Under the pieces are notes generated by a model. It had not been told where the DNA came from, searched no databases, and saw nothing but the letters and a program-made list of their open reading frames with translations. A program made the translations under genes and the position numbers. Below are positions 43,495 through 54,005 of a stretch of 64,000 bases of DNA, one piece after another. Source of the DNA: Iris pallida (taxonomy: Eukaryota > Streptophyta > Magnoliopsida > Asparagales > Iridaceae); assembly GCA_029216955.1 (NCBI GenBank), contig JANAVB010004000.1, positions 2,191,025 to 2,255,024 on the forward strand. Direction: 5' to 3'. Positions within the stretch are counted from its first letter, which is position 1. Each line of letters starts with the position of its first letter.

Positions 43495-46400
43495 CCATAA
43501 ACGACTCGAACTTCCTGTACCACTGCCTCGGAGCCTGCTTCAGACCATACAAGCTCTTCCTCAACCGGCAGACCAAATGTGACTTGCCCTTCTCACAGAA
43601 TCCCTCTGGCTGCTCCATGTATAACTCCTCCTCAAGATCACCGTGGAGGAATGTCGTCTTCACATCCATCTGCTCGACCTCCAAGTCGAGACTGGCTGCT
43701 AATGCTAGCACCACCCGAATAGACGAATGCTTGACGACAGGCGAAAAGATCTCATCATAATCCACGCCTTTCCGCTGACCGTAGCCTTTAACTACCAGCC
43801 TCGCTTTGTATCGAGGGCGAGTAGTATCATCCGTCTGCTTCACTCTAAACATCCATCGATTCTTCAAAGCCTTCTTGCCCTTTGGCAACCGCACCAGCTC
43901 ATAAGTGGAATTAGTGTACAAGGAACTCATCTCCTCCTGCATGGCCTCCATCCACTCCTGCCTGTGTTCGTCTTCCATAACCTCTGCAAAGCTTTCGGGC
44001 TCTCCCCGTCAGTCAATAGCACATACTCATCCGGTGAGTATCTCATAGATGGTCGACGATCTCTGTCGCTCCTTCTCAGTAGTGCCACTGGTGCTGGCTG
44101 CATTCCAACAGCCTCCTCCCCTTCAGGAACTGCCTCCCCGGCATGCTCATCCTCCTGAGGGACACCCTGACCACCATCAGCAGGCTGATGATCAAGGTTG
44201 GGAGCAATCCATGTACTGGCTCCCCCATAATTGGATCCTCTGCGATGTCCTCTGGAAATTACTCGAAGCGAAATGACTCTAACTCAGGCAATTCCTCAGC
44301 CTCAGAAGGCGTCTCGGAATCCTGAGTGTTGGTCATGGTCTGATCCTCGACGAACACCATGTCCCTGCTTCTGTAGAGCTTTCTTTCCACCAGGTCGTAG
44401 AGTCTATAGCTAAACTCATCCCGACCGTAGCCGACAAAGACGCATCGCCTCGTCTTCGGCTCAAGTTTGGTCCTCTCGTCCTTCGGTACATGCACGAAGG
44501 CCTTACAGCCAAACACTCGCAGGTGATTGTATGATAGCTCTTTGCCGTACCATACTTTGTCAGGCACATCACCCTGCAAAGGAGCACTAGGAGACAAATT
44601 AATAACATAAGCAGCTGTGAGAAGAGCCTCACCCCAATAACTGTCCGACAAGTTTGCTTCTGACAGCAAACACCGCACCCTCTCCATCAGTGTCCTGTTC
44701 ATGCGCTCCGCTACACCATTGAGCTGAGGTGTCTTGGGCGGAATCTTCTGGTGTCGTATCCCTTGCTCTCTGTAATACGCATCAAAGGGACCAATGTATT
44801 CGCCGCCATTGTCGGACCGAACACACAGTAACTTCTTGCCCGTCTCTCTTTCAACAGAGGCCTGAAACTCTTTGAAAGTAGGCAGCACCTGATCCTTGGT
44901 CTTTAAGGCATAGACCCAAACCTTCCTGGAACAGTCATCAATAAAAGTTACAAAGTAAGATGCACCACCAATAGATTTTACCTTCATAGGACCGTAGACA
45001 TCCGAGTGAATCAACTCGAGCAACGCCGACTTCCTTGAACTTAGATGACTTTGGAAAGACACCCTATTTTGCTTCCCAGCTAAGCAGTGCGTTCACTTCT
45101 CCAACTTTGTAGACTTGAGCCCTGGAATCACCTTCATGTTCACCAAGTAGCTCATTCCCTTCTTTCTGATATGGACGAGCCGCCTGTGCCACAACTCGGT
45201 AGACCCAAACCTTCCTGGAACAGTCATCAATAAAAGTTACAAAGTAAGATGCACCACTAATATATTTACCTTCATAGGAACGCAGACATCCGAGTGAATC
45301 AACTCGAGCAACGCCGGCTTCCTTGAACTTGGGTGACTTTGGAAAGACACCCTATTTTGCTTCCCAGCTAAGCGTGCTGCACTTCTCCAACTTTGTAGAC
45401 TTGAGCCTTGGAATCACCTTCCTGTTCACCAAGTAGCTCATCCCCTTCTCGCTGATATGGCCGAGCCGCCTGTGCCACAACTCGGTAGACGCATCACTGA
45501 CTGCGTTCACCTCCTGTGCCCCCTGTGCGCTCCCCTCCATATAGTAGAGACCGGACTTCTTGCTTCCTCTGGCAATCACCATCGAACCCCTGGAATGCTT
45601 CCACTGACTATTCCCGAAGAGACCGAAGAATCCCTCGTCATCCAACCTTCCAACCGACACCAGGTTGAAACGGATATCAGGGACATGACGAACATCTTTG
45701 AGAACAAGAACCGCACCCGTCTTCGTTCTCAAATGCACATCTCCAATGACAACCGCCTTCGACACATCTCCATTGCCCATCTTCAACACTCCACAGTCGC
45801 CTGTTGTGTAAGTGGCAAATAGTGCCCTGTTGTGAGATACATGTGCTGAAGCCCCTGAGTCCACCAGCCAAGAATTGTCATCGCAGGCGAGGTTTGTGAT
45901 AACCTCATCACCTACGACGATCACATCGCCTCAATGCATCGAGGCCGCCGCTGTAGTGTTCTCTTCTCTTCCCCTTGTCGCTCTTCTTCTCTCTTCCAAG
46001 CGAAACAGTTCCGCTTGATGTGGCCCTTCTTACCACAATGGTAACATTCTGAGTCCTCCTAACGACCCTTGGACTTCCCCCTGCTCTTGTCGCTGCCACC
46101 ACCTGGACCCCTGCTTTTGTCCCTTCCGCGGCTCTCTGAAACTAATGCCTCTGAGTGATGGGATGTAGATGAAGTGCCCTGAGAACGTCTCCGCATCTCT
46201 TCATTCAACACCCCGCTCTTGGCAAACTCCAGGCTGACCACGCCCTCTGCAGCAGAAGCGATCATAGATACTCGTACGGTCTCCCACGAGTCTGGCAATG
46301 TACACAGCAGCCATAGTCCCTGAACTTCGTCGTCGAACTTGACTCCCATTGAAGACAGCTGGTCAACCACGCCCTGGAAATCAGTCAAGTGATCCGTAAT

Positions 46401-46729
46401 AGACGCCCCATCTTTGTACCGCAGACCCATCATCGTCCGGATCAGGAACAACTTATTTACCCCGATCTTCTTCGCGTACAGAGATTCCAACTATCCCATA
46501 ATGTCTTCGCGTGCTCAATATTGGCAACGTGGTTGTACACGTTCTCGTCAACGAACTGCCTGATGTATCCGCACACCTGTATATGCTCGAATTTCCAGTC
46601 CTCCTCGGATTTATCACTGGGCTTCTCGGATGCAAATACGGCTATATGCAGCTTCTTGACAAACAACAAATCTTTCATCTTGCTCCGCCAATAGTGATAG
46701 TTGGTGCCGTTCAGATTCACCATGCGCAC
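43495..46729 (-). pseudogene. gag-pol: Copia D gag, PR, INT and RT N-terminal part
   Basis: Read leftwards on the minus strand. Gag begins near 46729 with MVNLNGTNYHYWRSKMKDLL and is frameshifted near 46470. A knuckle CYHCGKKGHIKRNC lies at about 46010-46051. Protease has WLVDSGASAHVSHN at about 45850, then GAG-pre-integrase ELWHRRLGHISEKGM. Integrase has FVTFIDDCSRKVWVYALKTK, RSDNGGEYIGPFDAYYREQG and QLNGVAERMNRTLMERVRC (45062-44660). RT begins WMEAMQEEMSSLYTNSTYEL and runs through QMDVKTTFLHGDLEEELYME and SLYGLKQAPRQWYRKFESFM to the Gypsy B insertion at 43490. A stop lies at about 44259. A tandem duplication (44912-45486) interrupts the pre-integrase/integrase junction. The protein continues at 31769. 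Confidence 0.92.
44912..45486 (-). repeat. Tandem duplication inside Copia D pol
   Basis: The 289-bp segment 44912-45200 is repeated at 45201-45486 with substitutions and a few small indels. Each copy spans the end of GAG-pre-integrase and the start of integrase. Both copies start at AGACCCAAACCTTCC, and the phrase ends at CAACTCGGT with TAGAC microhomology at the junctions. Confidence 0.9.
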
Positions 46730-46794
46730 CGGCTTCGCGTCAATCTCTCCTCTCTAGTTTCTGTCAACTCCTGACACCCTTCTGAATTCCAGAA

Positions 46795-46810
46795 CCTGGC
46801 TCTGATACCA
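46795..46810 (-). other. Primer-binding site of Copia D (initiator-Met tRNA)
   Basis: Minus strand reads TGGTATCAGAGCCAGG, starting 3 nt inside the 5' LTR end. TGGTATCAGAGC is the standard plant Copia primer site complementary to initiator-Met tRNA. Confidence 0.92.
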
Positions 46811-46813
46811 CTC

Positions 46814-47622
46814 TGATGGAAAAGAAGCGCGAAAACCTTTCCCCAAACCGGAGAGTACCTGCGAGAGGACCGAGCGATACAACGCACGAACCCAAAAACA
46901 ACCACACAAAACAATCCAAGCAGACACAGAGAATTTTTGACGTGGAAAACCCTTGCGGAAAAAACCACGGGACGATCGGAGTCCAACCCTGAGAAGCCTC
47001 CACTAATGGAATAGAAGAATTACACCCTCTACAAACTCCTCCCGATCCAAATCGGATCCCCACAACACTTGGAAGCAAGAGCAATGATTACAAGGCTAGG
47101 AAGAACAAGAACGACGAGTAGAGATTACCCGAATTTGATTCTCATTCGAAAAACACCTTCGATCCTCCGTCTTCTCTCCCAAAGTTGTAATGGCACTCTT
47201 GTCTCTTTCCTCTCTCTTGTCGATTGTGTGCTACAATTGTGTTACCTATGATTAGGGTTTGAAAATCCCAACTTAACTCCCTAATCCGCAACAAACCTGG
47301 ACCGTTTGATTAGATCCAATGGTGAAAATTCACCCCAGATTTCCGCTCAGCCCCGACGACACAGAGTTCGGCCAGAACTCTGTGTCGGGCAACCAAAACA
47401 AACCAGCAACATTCTGGAACAGCCAGACCGAGTTCGGCCAGAACTCGGCCTAGGACCGAGTTCGGCCCGAACTCGGTGGCTCCAGTCCAGAACCCCCCTC
47501 TTGTTAGCAGCAGCAGCAACAACTCCTCGTTGCCTACTTTCCGAACTTCTTCGACATCGAACGGCGCTCGTCGCACTCCGGGATCTTCTTCACATAGGTT
47601 AAAAATTCCACCCACTCCAACA
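46814..47622 (-). repeat. Copia D 5' LTR
   Basis: 809 bp, TGTTGGAGTGGG...TTCCATCA on the minus strand, followed outside by the duplication ATAAC. It carries the palindromic GAGTTCGGCC repeats at 47357-47476. Confidence 0.93.
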
Positions 47623-47627
47623 ATAAC

Positions 47628-48519
47628 AACCCACGTACTTAGTGGGTCGTTATTACACTAATAATGGGCTGTCATGGCTAGGATTCTCGTGAGTAGTGGG
47701 GAATGATAGCAGCAACGTTGCTAACTCCAGTAAGGATTTTTGGAGGCAGTTGAGCCCTGCATATTAGCTCCGCTGCAGACTTTGAAGGCTATTGATCCTA
47801 GGTTCCAGCCTCGCTTTCGTTGTTGAGTTACATGAGCTTTGATGCTCCTAAACTCTGTAGCTATCCCTTGGGGGCTGAATGGAGGAGGATCCCCACTTTG
47901 GCTATTAAGAGAGATAGGGGAGAGTTTTTCTTTGCTTTTTAAAGTTCTACAATAAACAAGTAGGAGATCAAGTCTTGGGTACGGATCATCAATGGAACAA
48001 AGCGGTCACGTGTTGATCCAACTTTCATTGGCACATTTCCCTAGAAAATTTCTCTCTCATTAAAGAGTTGTAATTTGTCTGCATCAATACAACTTTTCCT
48101 TTTTTTGTCTCATCGACTCTCGTACTTAAAAGTAAATAATGACACTGCTGAGGACAACTTTTTCCATCGATGAGAAGGTCGTGTCGCAATCAACGTCAAC
48201 TCTTAGGTTTGTAGTATTTAGACAATCTGAATGTCTTGTAGTACTGATACAACAGTCGATGTTGGCGAGCGGGTGATCAATGAAAATGTAGATTTCAATT
48301 ATGTTTTGAGTTCTTATGATGCATCTGACACAAGATCACAGATATAGACTATGGAAACCTGACATTGCACATGCCTATTAGTTCGGTTATTGGAATAGGC
48401 GCCAATATTGCAAATTATGATGGGTCTTTCTTTATGGTACCTGCAACCAAAGGGACACTCACCAATCATGTTTGGTAGACAAAACCCCAAACTTTCTACG
48501 ACTATGATAAGCTCCAATA
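47628..48519. other. Unassigned DNA right of Copia D
   Basis: No feature recognised with confidence. The text around 47990-48140 (inverted GGTCACGTG-like site, TTGTAATTTGTCTGCATCAATACAA, CTCTCGTACTT) may be decayed LTR or leader sequence of the Tat-like element to the right, but I see no LTR ends. Confidence 0.3.
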
Positions 48520-49869
48520 ATGATCAAGAGCCTCCGCATTTCTTTTATTATAGTCGGCCAACACATGGTCCTAAAGAAGAAAATGGAGTATAACTGTCGC
48601 TGCGCATGGGGTTTAAACTTTGGCAAAGGGAGTCGTATTTTGTTAGGACCTTTCGTGCCTAAAGGAAAGCTTGATAACTACTACTGTGATCGAATAGGCA
48701 GGGGTTTGGGTTACGTAACTCCTTTGTCCGCATCAGCTTCATCGGCAGATGGCTCCTTACCATCGCACTCCTCCGATTTCTCTAAATGGTAATCCGAGGT
48801 GATTGTTGAGCTGTTTTCAATAGCCTGTCTATTAACATGCTTTTGATCAATTGGATCAAAGAGGATGGCGTCTAAAATATTGCACCCTTCGAGCAAATCC
48901 ATGGGCAAAATAGTTGGATTTCCAAGCAGAAAATGTGTTTTGAACAATGCGAACCCCAAACCGAAGACGAGCTCATTTAGGTGGATATAGTCAATGCATC
49001 ACACCCAAAACTCATCTTCGTCAGCAGTAGCTTGCCCCCGAAAGACAAACAAAGTCTTATCGCCCTAGTAAGAGAATATATTGGTGTATTCGCTTGGACC
49101 TATGAGGACATATCGAGGCTTGACCCATTAGCCGGTAAAACAACGACGGCGAAGGTATTATGGAAGTGATAGAAGCCGAAGTGAACAAGCTCATAGAATA
49201 TAGTTTAATTTAAGAAGCAACACCTAGATTGGGTTGCCAATATCGTGCAAGTACTAAAAAAGAATAGAAAAATTAGGTTCCGTATCGACTTTCAGGACCT
49301 TAATACAACTTGTCCAAAGAATGATTTTTTGCTGCCCATCATTGATGTCATGATAGGCAACACATGTTGCTTCGAGAGGATGTCCTTTATGGATGACTTT
49401 TATGGGTATAACCAAATCATGATGTGCCTTGATGATGAGAAACACAATTCATTTTGAATACCGTTGGGGGTATATACTATTATATGATGATACCTTTGAT
49501 TAGAAAAATGCTGGTGCAACATTCAGTGCCTCATGAGCATAATTTTTTGTGATCACTTACTAAAGATAGTATAGTGCCATGTTGACGACATTCAAAAGTC
49601 GCCACAAAGAGGATCACCTTTATGACTTGAGAATGATGTTCGAAATTTTATGGGCTCACGAAATGAAGATTAACCTAACAAAGTCTTTTTTGGGGTATCA
49701 AGTAGCAAGTTCCTCGGATTCATAATTACATCTAAAGGGATACACCTTGACAAAATAAAGGTGATCATGAACATATTACCGCCTAAAAATCTCACAGAGC
49801 TCAGGTGTCTACAAGGCAGATTGACATATATTAGAAGGTTCATCACAATTCTATATAGTTGCTGTTAAT
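48520..49869 (+). pseudogene. pol: Tat-like Ty3/Gypsy pol relic
   Basis: Scattered frames of a heavily decayed Gypsy pol. A GRGLGYVTP segment near 48700 resembles the G-patch-like tail before RT in Tat/Ogre-type elements. Then follow REYIGVFAWTYEDISRLDP (about 49069-49125), VLKKNRKIRFRIDFQDLNTT (49248-49305) and CPKNDFLLPIIDVM, MSFMDDFYGYNQIMMCLDDEK (about 49380-49440), and later LKDLR- and LRCLQGRLTYIRRFI-like text (49620-49845). These are the RT motifs of Tat-type elements. The YVDD region is destroyed. Copia E interrupts the relic at 49870. Confidence 0.75.
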
Positions 49870-50139
49870 TGTTGGTATATTTGGTATTAGAATAAGTATA
49901 TTGGAATATCCTGCTGGTATATTTGGTATGTCAGGATATACCACAGGATATTCCACAGAGGGTTTAATGTAATGTTGGCATATTTGGTATTAGAATAAGT
50001 ATATTGGAATATCCTGTTGGATATTTGATATGACAGAATATGCCACAGGATATTTCACAGAGGTTTAATATAATGAGGAGGATTGTAAGGCTATATGGCC
50101 AAGAGACTATCAATAAAAAATTATCACAAATATTCAACA
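49870..50139 (+). repeat. Copia E 5' LTR with internal duplication
   Basis: 270 bp, from TGTTGGTATATTTGG to ATATTCAACA. Its first 103 bp (49870-49972) are repeated with changes at 49973-50073. Each copy contains TGTTGGYATATTTGGTATTAG and a CCACAGGATATT phrase. Confidence 0.8.
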
Positions 50140-50152
50140 TGGCATTAGAGCC
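50140..50152 (+). other. Primer-binding site of Copia E
   Basis: TGGCATTAGAGCC immediately follows the LTR. It is the initiator-Met site TGGTATCAGAGCC with two transitions. Confidence 0.8.
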
Positions 50153-53100
50153 ACAAAAATCCGAGCCACCGTCACCTTTCCCAAATCCTAACCCTAGTCG
50201 TCACCGCCATCACCATCCACACCACCACAGCCACCGCCGCTGCACGGCCGTACGCCGACCACCTAGCGCGCGAGCTGGCCGCTTCTCCGCGGGCATCCCT
50301 GCCACACGCGCACGGCTATTGCCGCTGTTGCTGCTCGGAGACACCCGTCCGACGATGACCACTCGCTGTCAATCGGCCCACCGGCCCCACCACCACGAAA
50401 CCGCATTTTCAAAAGTCTCCTATAGGGTCGTTTCGGACGTTGAAGGCCTAGAACCGATAGCAGGGAGACATAATTAGATCTATGAGAGAACAAAGAGTGT
50501 GAATCGTAGAACGGGTGTGAGGTAATCGAAGAAGAGGAGGATCGACGGAGGAGATCATCAAGAAGCTGGATCATGCGGAGGTTACAACGTTGATGAAGCT
50601 GTCGGCTGGTGAGAGCGCAACGCGAACATTGACGAAGTTGGAGCTTCCCTATTGATCTTAAGCTTGATGGACCAGCTACCTACCTGAGTTGGTCACAGCG
50701 GATGAGGAGAACCTTTGCAGGAAAGAACCTAGAGGGTTTCCTGTCATGAGAGAAGACAGAGCCGAACGAGGGCTCGACAGGACCGACGAGTGAAAGTCCA
50801 CTCATATGGTGATCTACATTTGGCATTTCAATTCTTTAGTCCAGTCGATCGCCGCCGCAGTAGATAGCATCGAGATGGTATGTCTTGCGAGTTTTTTAGA
50901 TCAAGGGAGAGATCGACGACACCGTACAAGGAGAGAAGACGGTGCAGGAGTATTCTACGGAGTTGAAGCGTCTGTTGTTGGATTACGATCACTCCTCAGA
51001 CCGCACAAGCTGCGGGGATCCGAAGTGTAAAGAGAGACATGTATGTCTGCAGGAGAGGACGATGAAGTTCCTTAAAGGACTGGCTGCAGTGTTTGCTCAG
51101 AGGACAGCAATATTTCTAGCCAAACAGAAGATCCCCACCCTTGAGGAGGCTATCTCGGCCATGATCCAGGAGGAGACTCGCATCAAGCTGCAGGCAGGGA
51201 CATGTGGTCCTTCTGAAATAAAGTCAACACTGGCGGCTACCAGTCCGAGCGACACATGGCCTAAGGAAGAGCCCTGACAGCACAACCGACAGTGCTACAA
51301 CTGCGGGAAGATGAGACATCATCGTATGCTTGCACCAAACTACCTAAGGAGAGAGATCCAGGTAGTGGACATGGACAGTTCGGTGGACACAAACATTTTG
51401 GAGGACGTGACCATGGTCGTAGGGGTTAACGGGGGTGGTCGAAGAGGTTATCAGGCGAACCTGCTGGTAGCAAAAGGGGATGAGGGAGCTGGTGGTACCT
51501 ATACTGAGGAGGATCAGACACTAATGGGCATGCTGGAGGCACTCAGGAGAAAACAGAGAACGTCAAATGATAGAGACATGAGGAGTGGAACCGAGGAGGC
51601 GTCCACCTCATTCTTCGCTGGAGGCAACGCCGTCATGTATGTCCATCCATCAGAAGGTACTGGCGACTCATTCGCCATTGCATCTATATCTTTCCTTAAA
51701 TTGTCAGACTGGATTATCGACTCGGGGGCCTCTCGACATGTGACGAAAAATGCTAGTGAGTTCTCCTCCTACACTCATCTAGCATCGACAGACAGTATTC
51801 AAATAGCTGATGGTACTTTCAAGCTAGTAGTCGGTAAGGGTACTGTAAATTGTACAGGTTCAGTAAAATTATCCAATATTTTGTATGCTCCATCTTTTCC
51901 AGTCAGTCTTTTGTCCATCAGTTCTATAATCCTTGAACTAAAATGCATTCTCTTTTGATATTCCTAAGATGATCTTCCAGGAGAAAGAAACAGGACGAAG
52001 ACTTGTGACTGACACTTGGCATGAGGGACTGTGGTACCTGGATCGAGAAGGGCTAGATTCAATATTGGTGTCTATGGCAGAGAAGGTGGGAATGTGAGGA
52101 CTGAAGATGAGTGCCGATGATACATTAATACTCTACACAAGAGGTTGGGACACTCCTCTTTTGCTACTTTAAGTAAATTGTATCCAGCTATTTATGAAAA
52201 AACAAATAAGGAGAAACTAGCATGTGATGTATGTGATTTAGACAAACTTACTAGGAGAGCTCATATGTTAGTACGGGTCATAGGAGCTCGTCTACTTTTG
52301 ATGTAATACATTCTAATGTTTGGGGGCCATGCGCCATTACTACTATGAATGGTTACAAGTATTTTGTTTCCTTCATTGATTGTTCTTCTCGTATCACTTG
52401 GCTGTATTTGCTAAAGAATAAGAGTGATGTATCTACATGTTTTCGGGACTTTCATAAACATGTCCAGACTCAGTACAGGGCAGTGGTGAAGGTACTGAGG
52501 TCTGACAATGGGACAGAGTATACCAACAGAATACTTGCGAAATACTTGTCAGCCCAAGGGATACAGCATCAGACCACATGTGTATACACACCAGCACAAA
52601 ATGGAGTAGCAGAAAGGAAAAATAGACACCTTCTGGAGGTGGCAAGAAGCATGATGATCGATATGAATGTCCCACAGAATCTATGGGGGGCATGCAGTGT
52701 TGACAGCAACTCAACTAATCAATATGATGCCTTCGAAGGTACTGAGATGAAAGCCTTCATATAAAATATTGTAAGAAAATAATAGTGGGATACTCCAACT
52801 GAAGGTGTTGGATGCGTGTGTTTTGTGAAGGACAATTGACCGTCAGTTGGAAAACTTGATCCTAGAGCAGTCAAGTGCATCTTCGTGGGCTACTCGGCGA
52901 CTCAGAAGGGGTATATGTACTGGAGCCCAGTAGAGAAGAAAAAGTTTGTGAGCATGGATGTTAACTTCAGGGAGCATGAGCCATACTACCGTCAGGAGGA
53001 AACCTCAAACAACTCACCTTATACTGCAAGTATGAGACGAGAGGGGGGGATTGGTGAAAGCCTGATGACCGATTTAGGAGTATAGCATGGAGGCACGATT

Positions 53101-54005
53101 GAGGAAGAACAAAAATGTGAAGAGGAGCAGGAGGAGATGAAAGGTGTTAGGCCCACGACTCAGGTGGAGATACTTAACTACAGCAGGAGAGGGAAGCAAA
53201 CTGCAGGACCAGTACCTACAGTACAGTGCCAAGTCCCTTGCCCGCGTCCGTCTCGACTCCTGATATACCTACACTACCACCAGATTCCCCTTCAGGTGAT
53301 ATCATTCTTCCTACTCCTCCCATAGCTACTCCTCCCACACCATTATCAGTATGGAGGACCACTCGCAGCAATACGAAAAATTCTCCTGATAGATATGGTT
53401 GGAATCTTGTTCAGTTTGTTTTATATGATCATATCTCCTCTTCTCATGGAGCATTCATTGCGTCTTTGGATAGTATTACTGTACCTGACAATTGACAGGT
53501 TGCCAAGAACGATCCAAAGTGGAAAGCGACGATGCACGAGGAGTTGGGAGCAATTGAGAAGAACCATACTTGGGAGCTGGTAAAACTACCAGAAGGGAAG
53601 AAAGCAGTCGAATGCAAGTGGGTCTTTACTATGAAGCAGAACCCAGATGGACAGGTTGAGCGCTACAAAGCTCGACTGGTGGCAAAATGATACAGTCAGA
53701 CGTACGACATTAACTATTACGAGACCTTTGCACCAGTGGCGAAGATGAGCACTGTCAGGACCTTGATTTCTCTGACAGCGAATGGTGGATAGAAGCTACA
53801 CCAACTGGATGTGAAGAATGCTTTTCTTCATGGAGATCTAGTGGAGGAGGTGTATATGGAGATACTATCAGGATTCGGTACAAATCAAATAGTGGACAAG
53901 GTCTGCAGGTTGAAGAAGTCTCTATGGACTGAAGCAGTCTTCTCGAGCGTGGTTTGGCATATTCAGGGCGATGATAGGAATGAAATATCGGCAGATCAAT
54001 GCTGA
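50144..54005 (+). pseudogene. gag-pol: Copia E gag-pol, 5' part, broken
   Basis: Gag relics run from about 50144 to 51350: an N-terminal Pro/His-rich stretch; LKLDGPATYLSWSQRMRRTF near 50662; TVQEYSTELKRLLLDYDHSS (50939) and MKFLKGL; then a degraded knuckle CYNCGKMRHHR (51295). Protease WIIDSGASRHVTKN lies at about 51711. GAG-pre-integrase (LGHSSFATLSKLYP) is at 52145. Integrase has YKYFVSFIDCSSRITWLYLL and VKVLRSDNGTEYTNRIL, and NGVAERKNRHLLEVARS (52350-52660). RT includes KNHTWELVKLPEGKKAVECK (53557) and [20 protein letters not shown] (53801), ending at SLYGLKQS... and the Gypsy C junction. Stops and frameshifts are frequent, for example at 51275, 51957, 52762, 53083 and 53689. Confidence 0.85.

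Larger units (their letters stand above)
29891..47622 (-). mobile_element. Ty1/Copia element D, complete, split by Gypsy B
   Basis: Minus-strand element with a perfect duplication ATAAC (29886-29890 and 47623-47627). The LTR at 46814-47622 is its 5' LTR and 29891-30697 its 3' LTR. The primer site complements initiator-Met tRNA. Without the nested Gypsy B (31770-43489) it is about 6.0 kb, a normal Copia length, encoding Gag-PR-INT-RT-RNase H. Its protein resembles the TNT1/Tork-type group; the lineage is tentative. Frameshifts and a tandem duplication add to the damage. Confidence 0.93.
49870..54005 (+). mobile_element. Ty1/Copia element E, 5' part, interrupted by Gypsy C
   Basis: Begins with a short LTR (49870-50139), a primer site, then gag-PR-INT-RT relics to 54005, where Gypsy C is inserted. 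The short LTR, RT phrase [21 protein letters not shown] and [13 protein letters not shown] suggest an Ale/RE1-type Copia (tentative). The remaining RT, RNase H and 3' LTR should lie beyond Gypsy C, outside the window. Confidence 0.85.

Noticed and set aside
49870..50073. CRISPR-like or satellite array
   Set aside because: Only two units of LTR sequence without spacers, in a plant genome.
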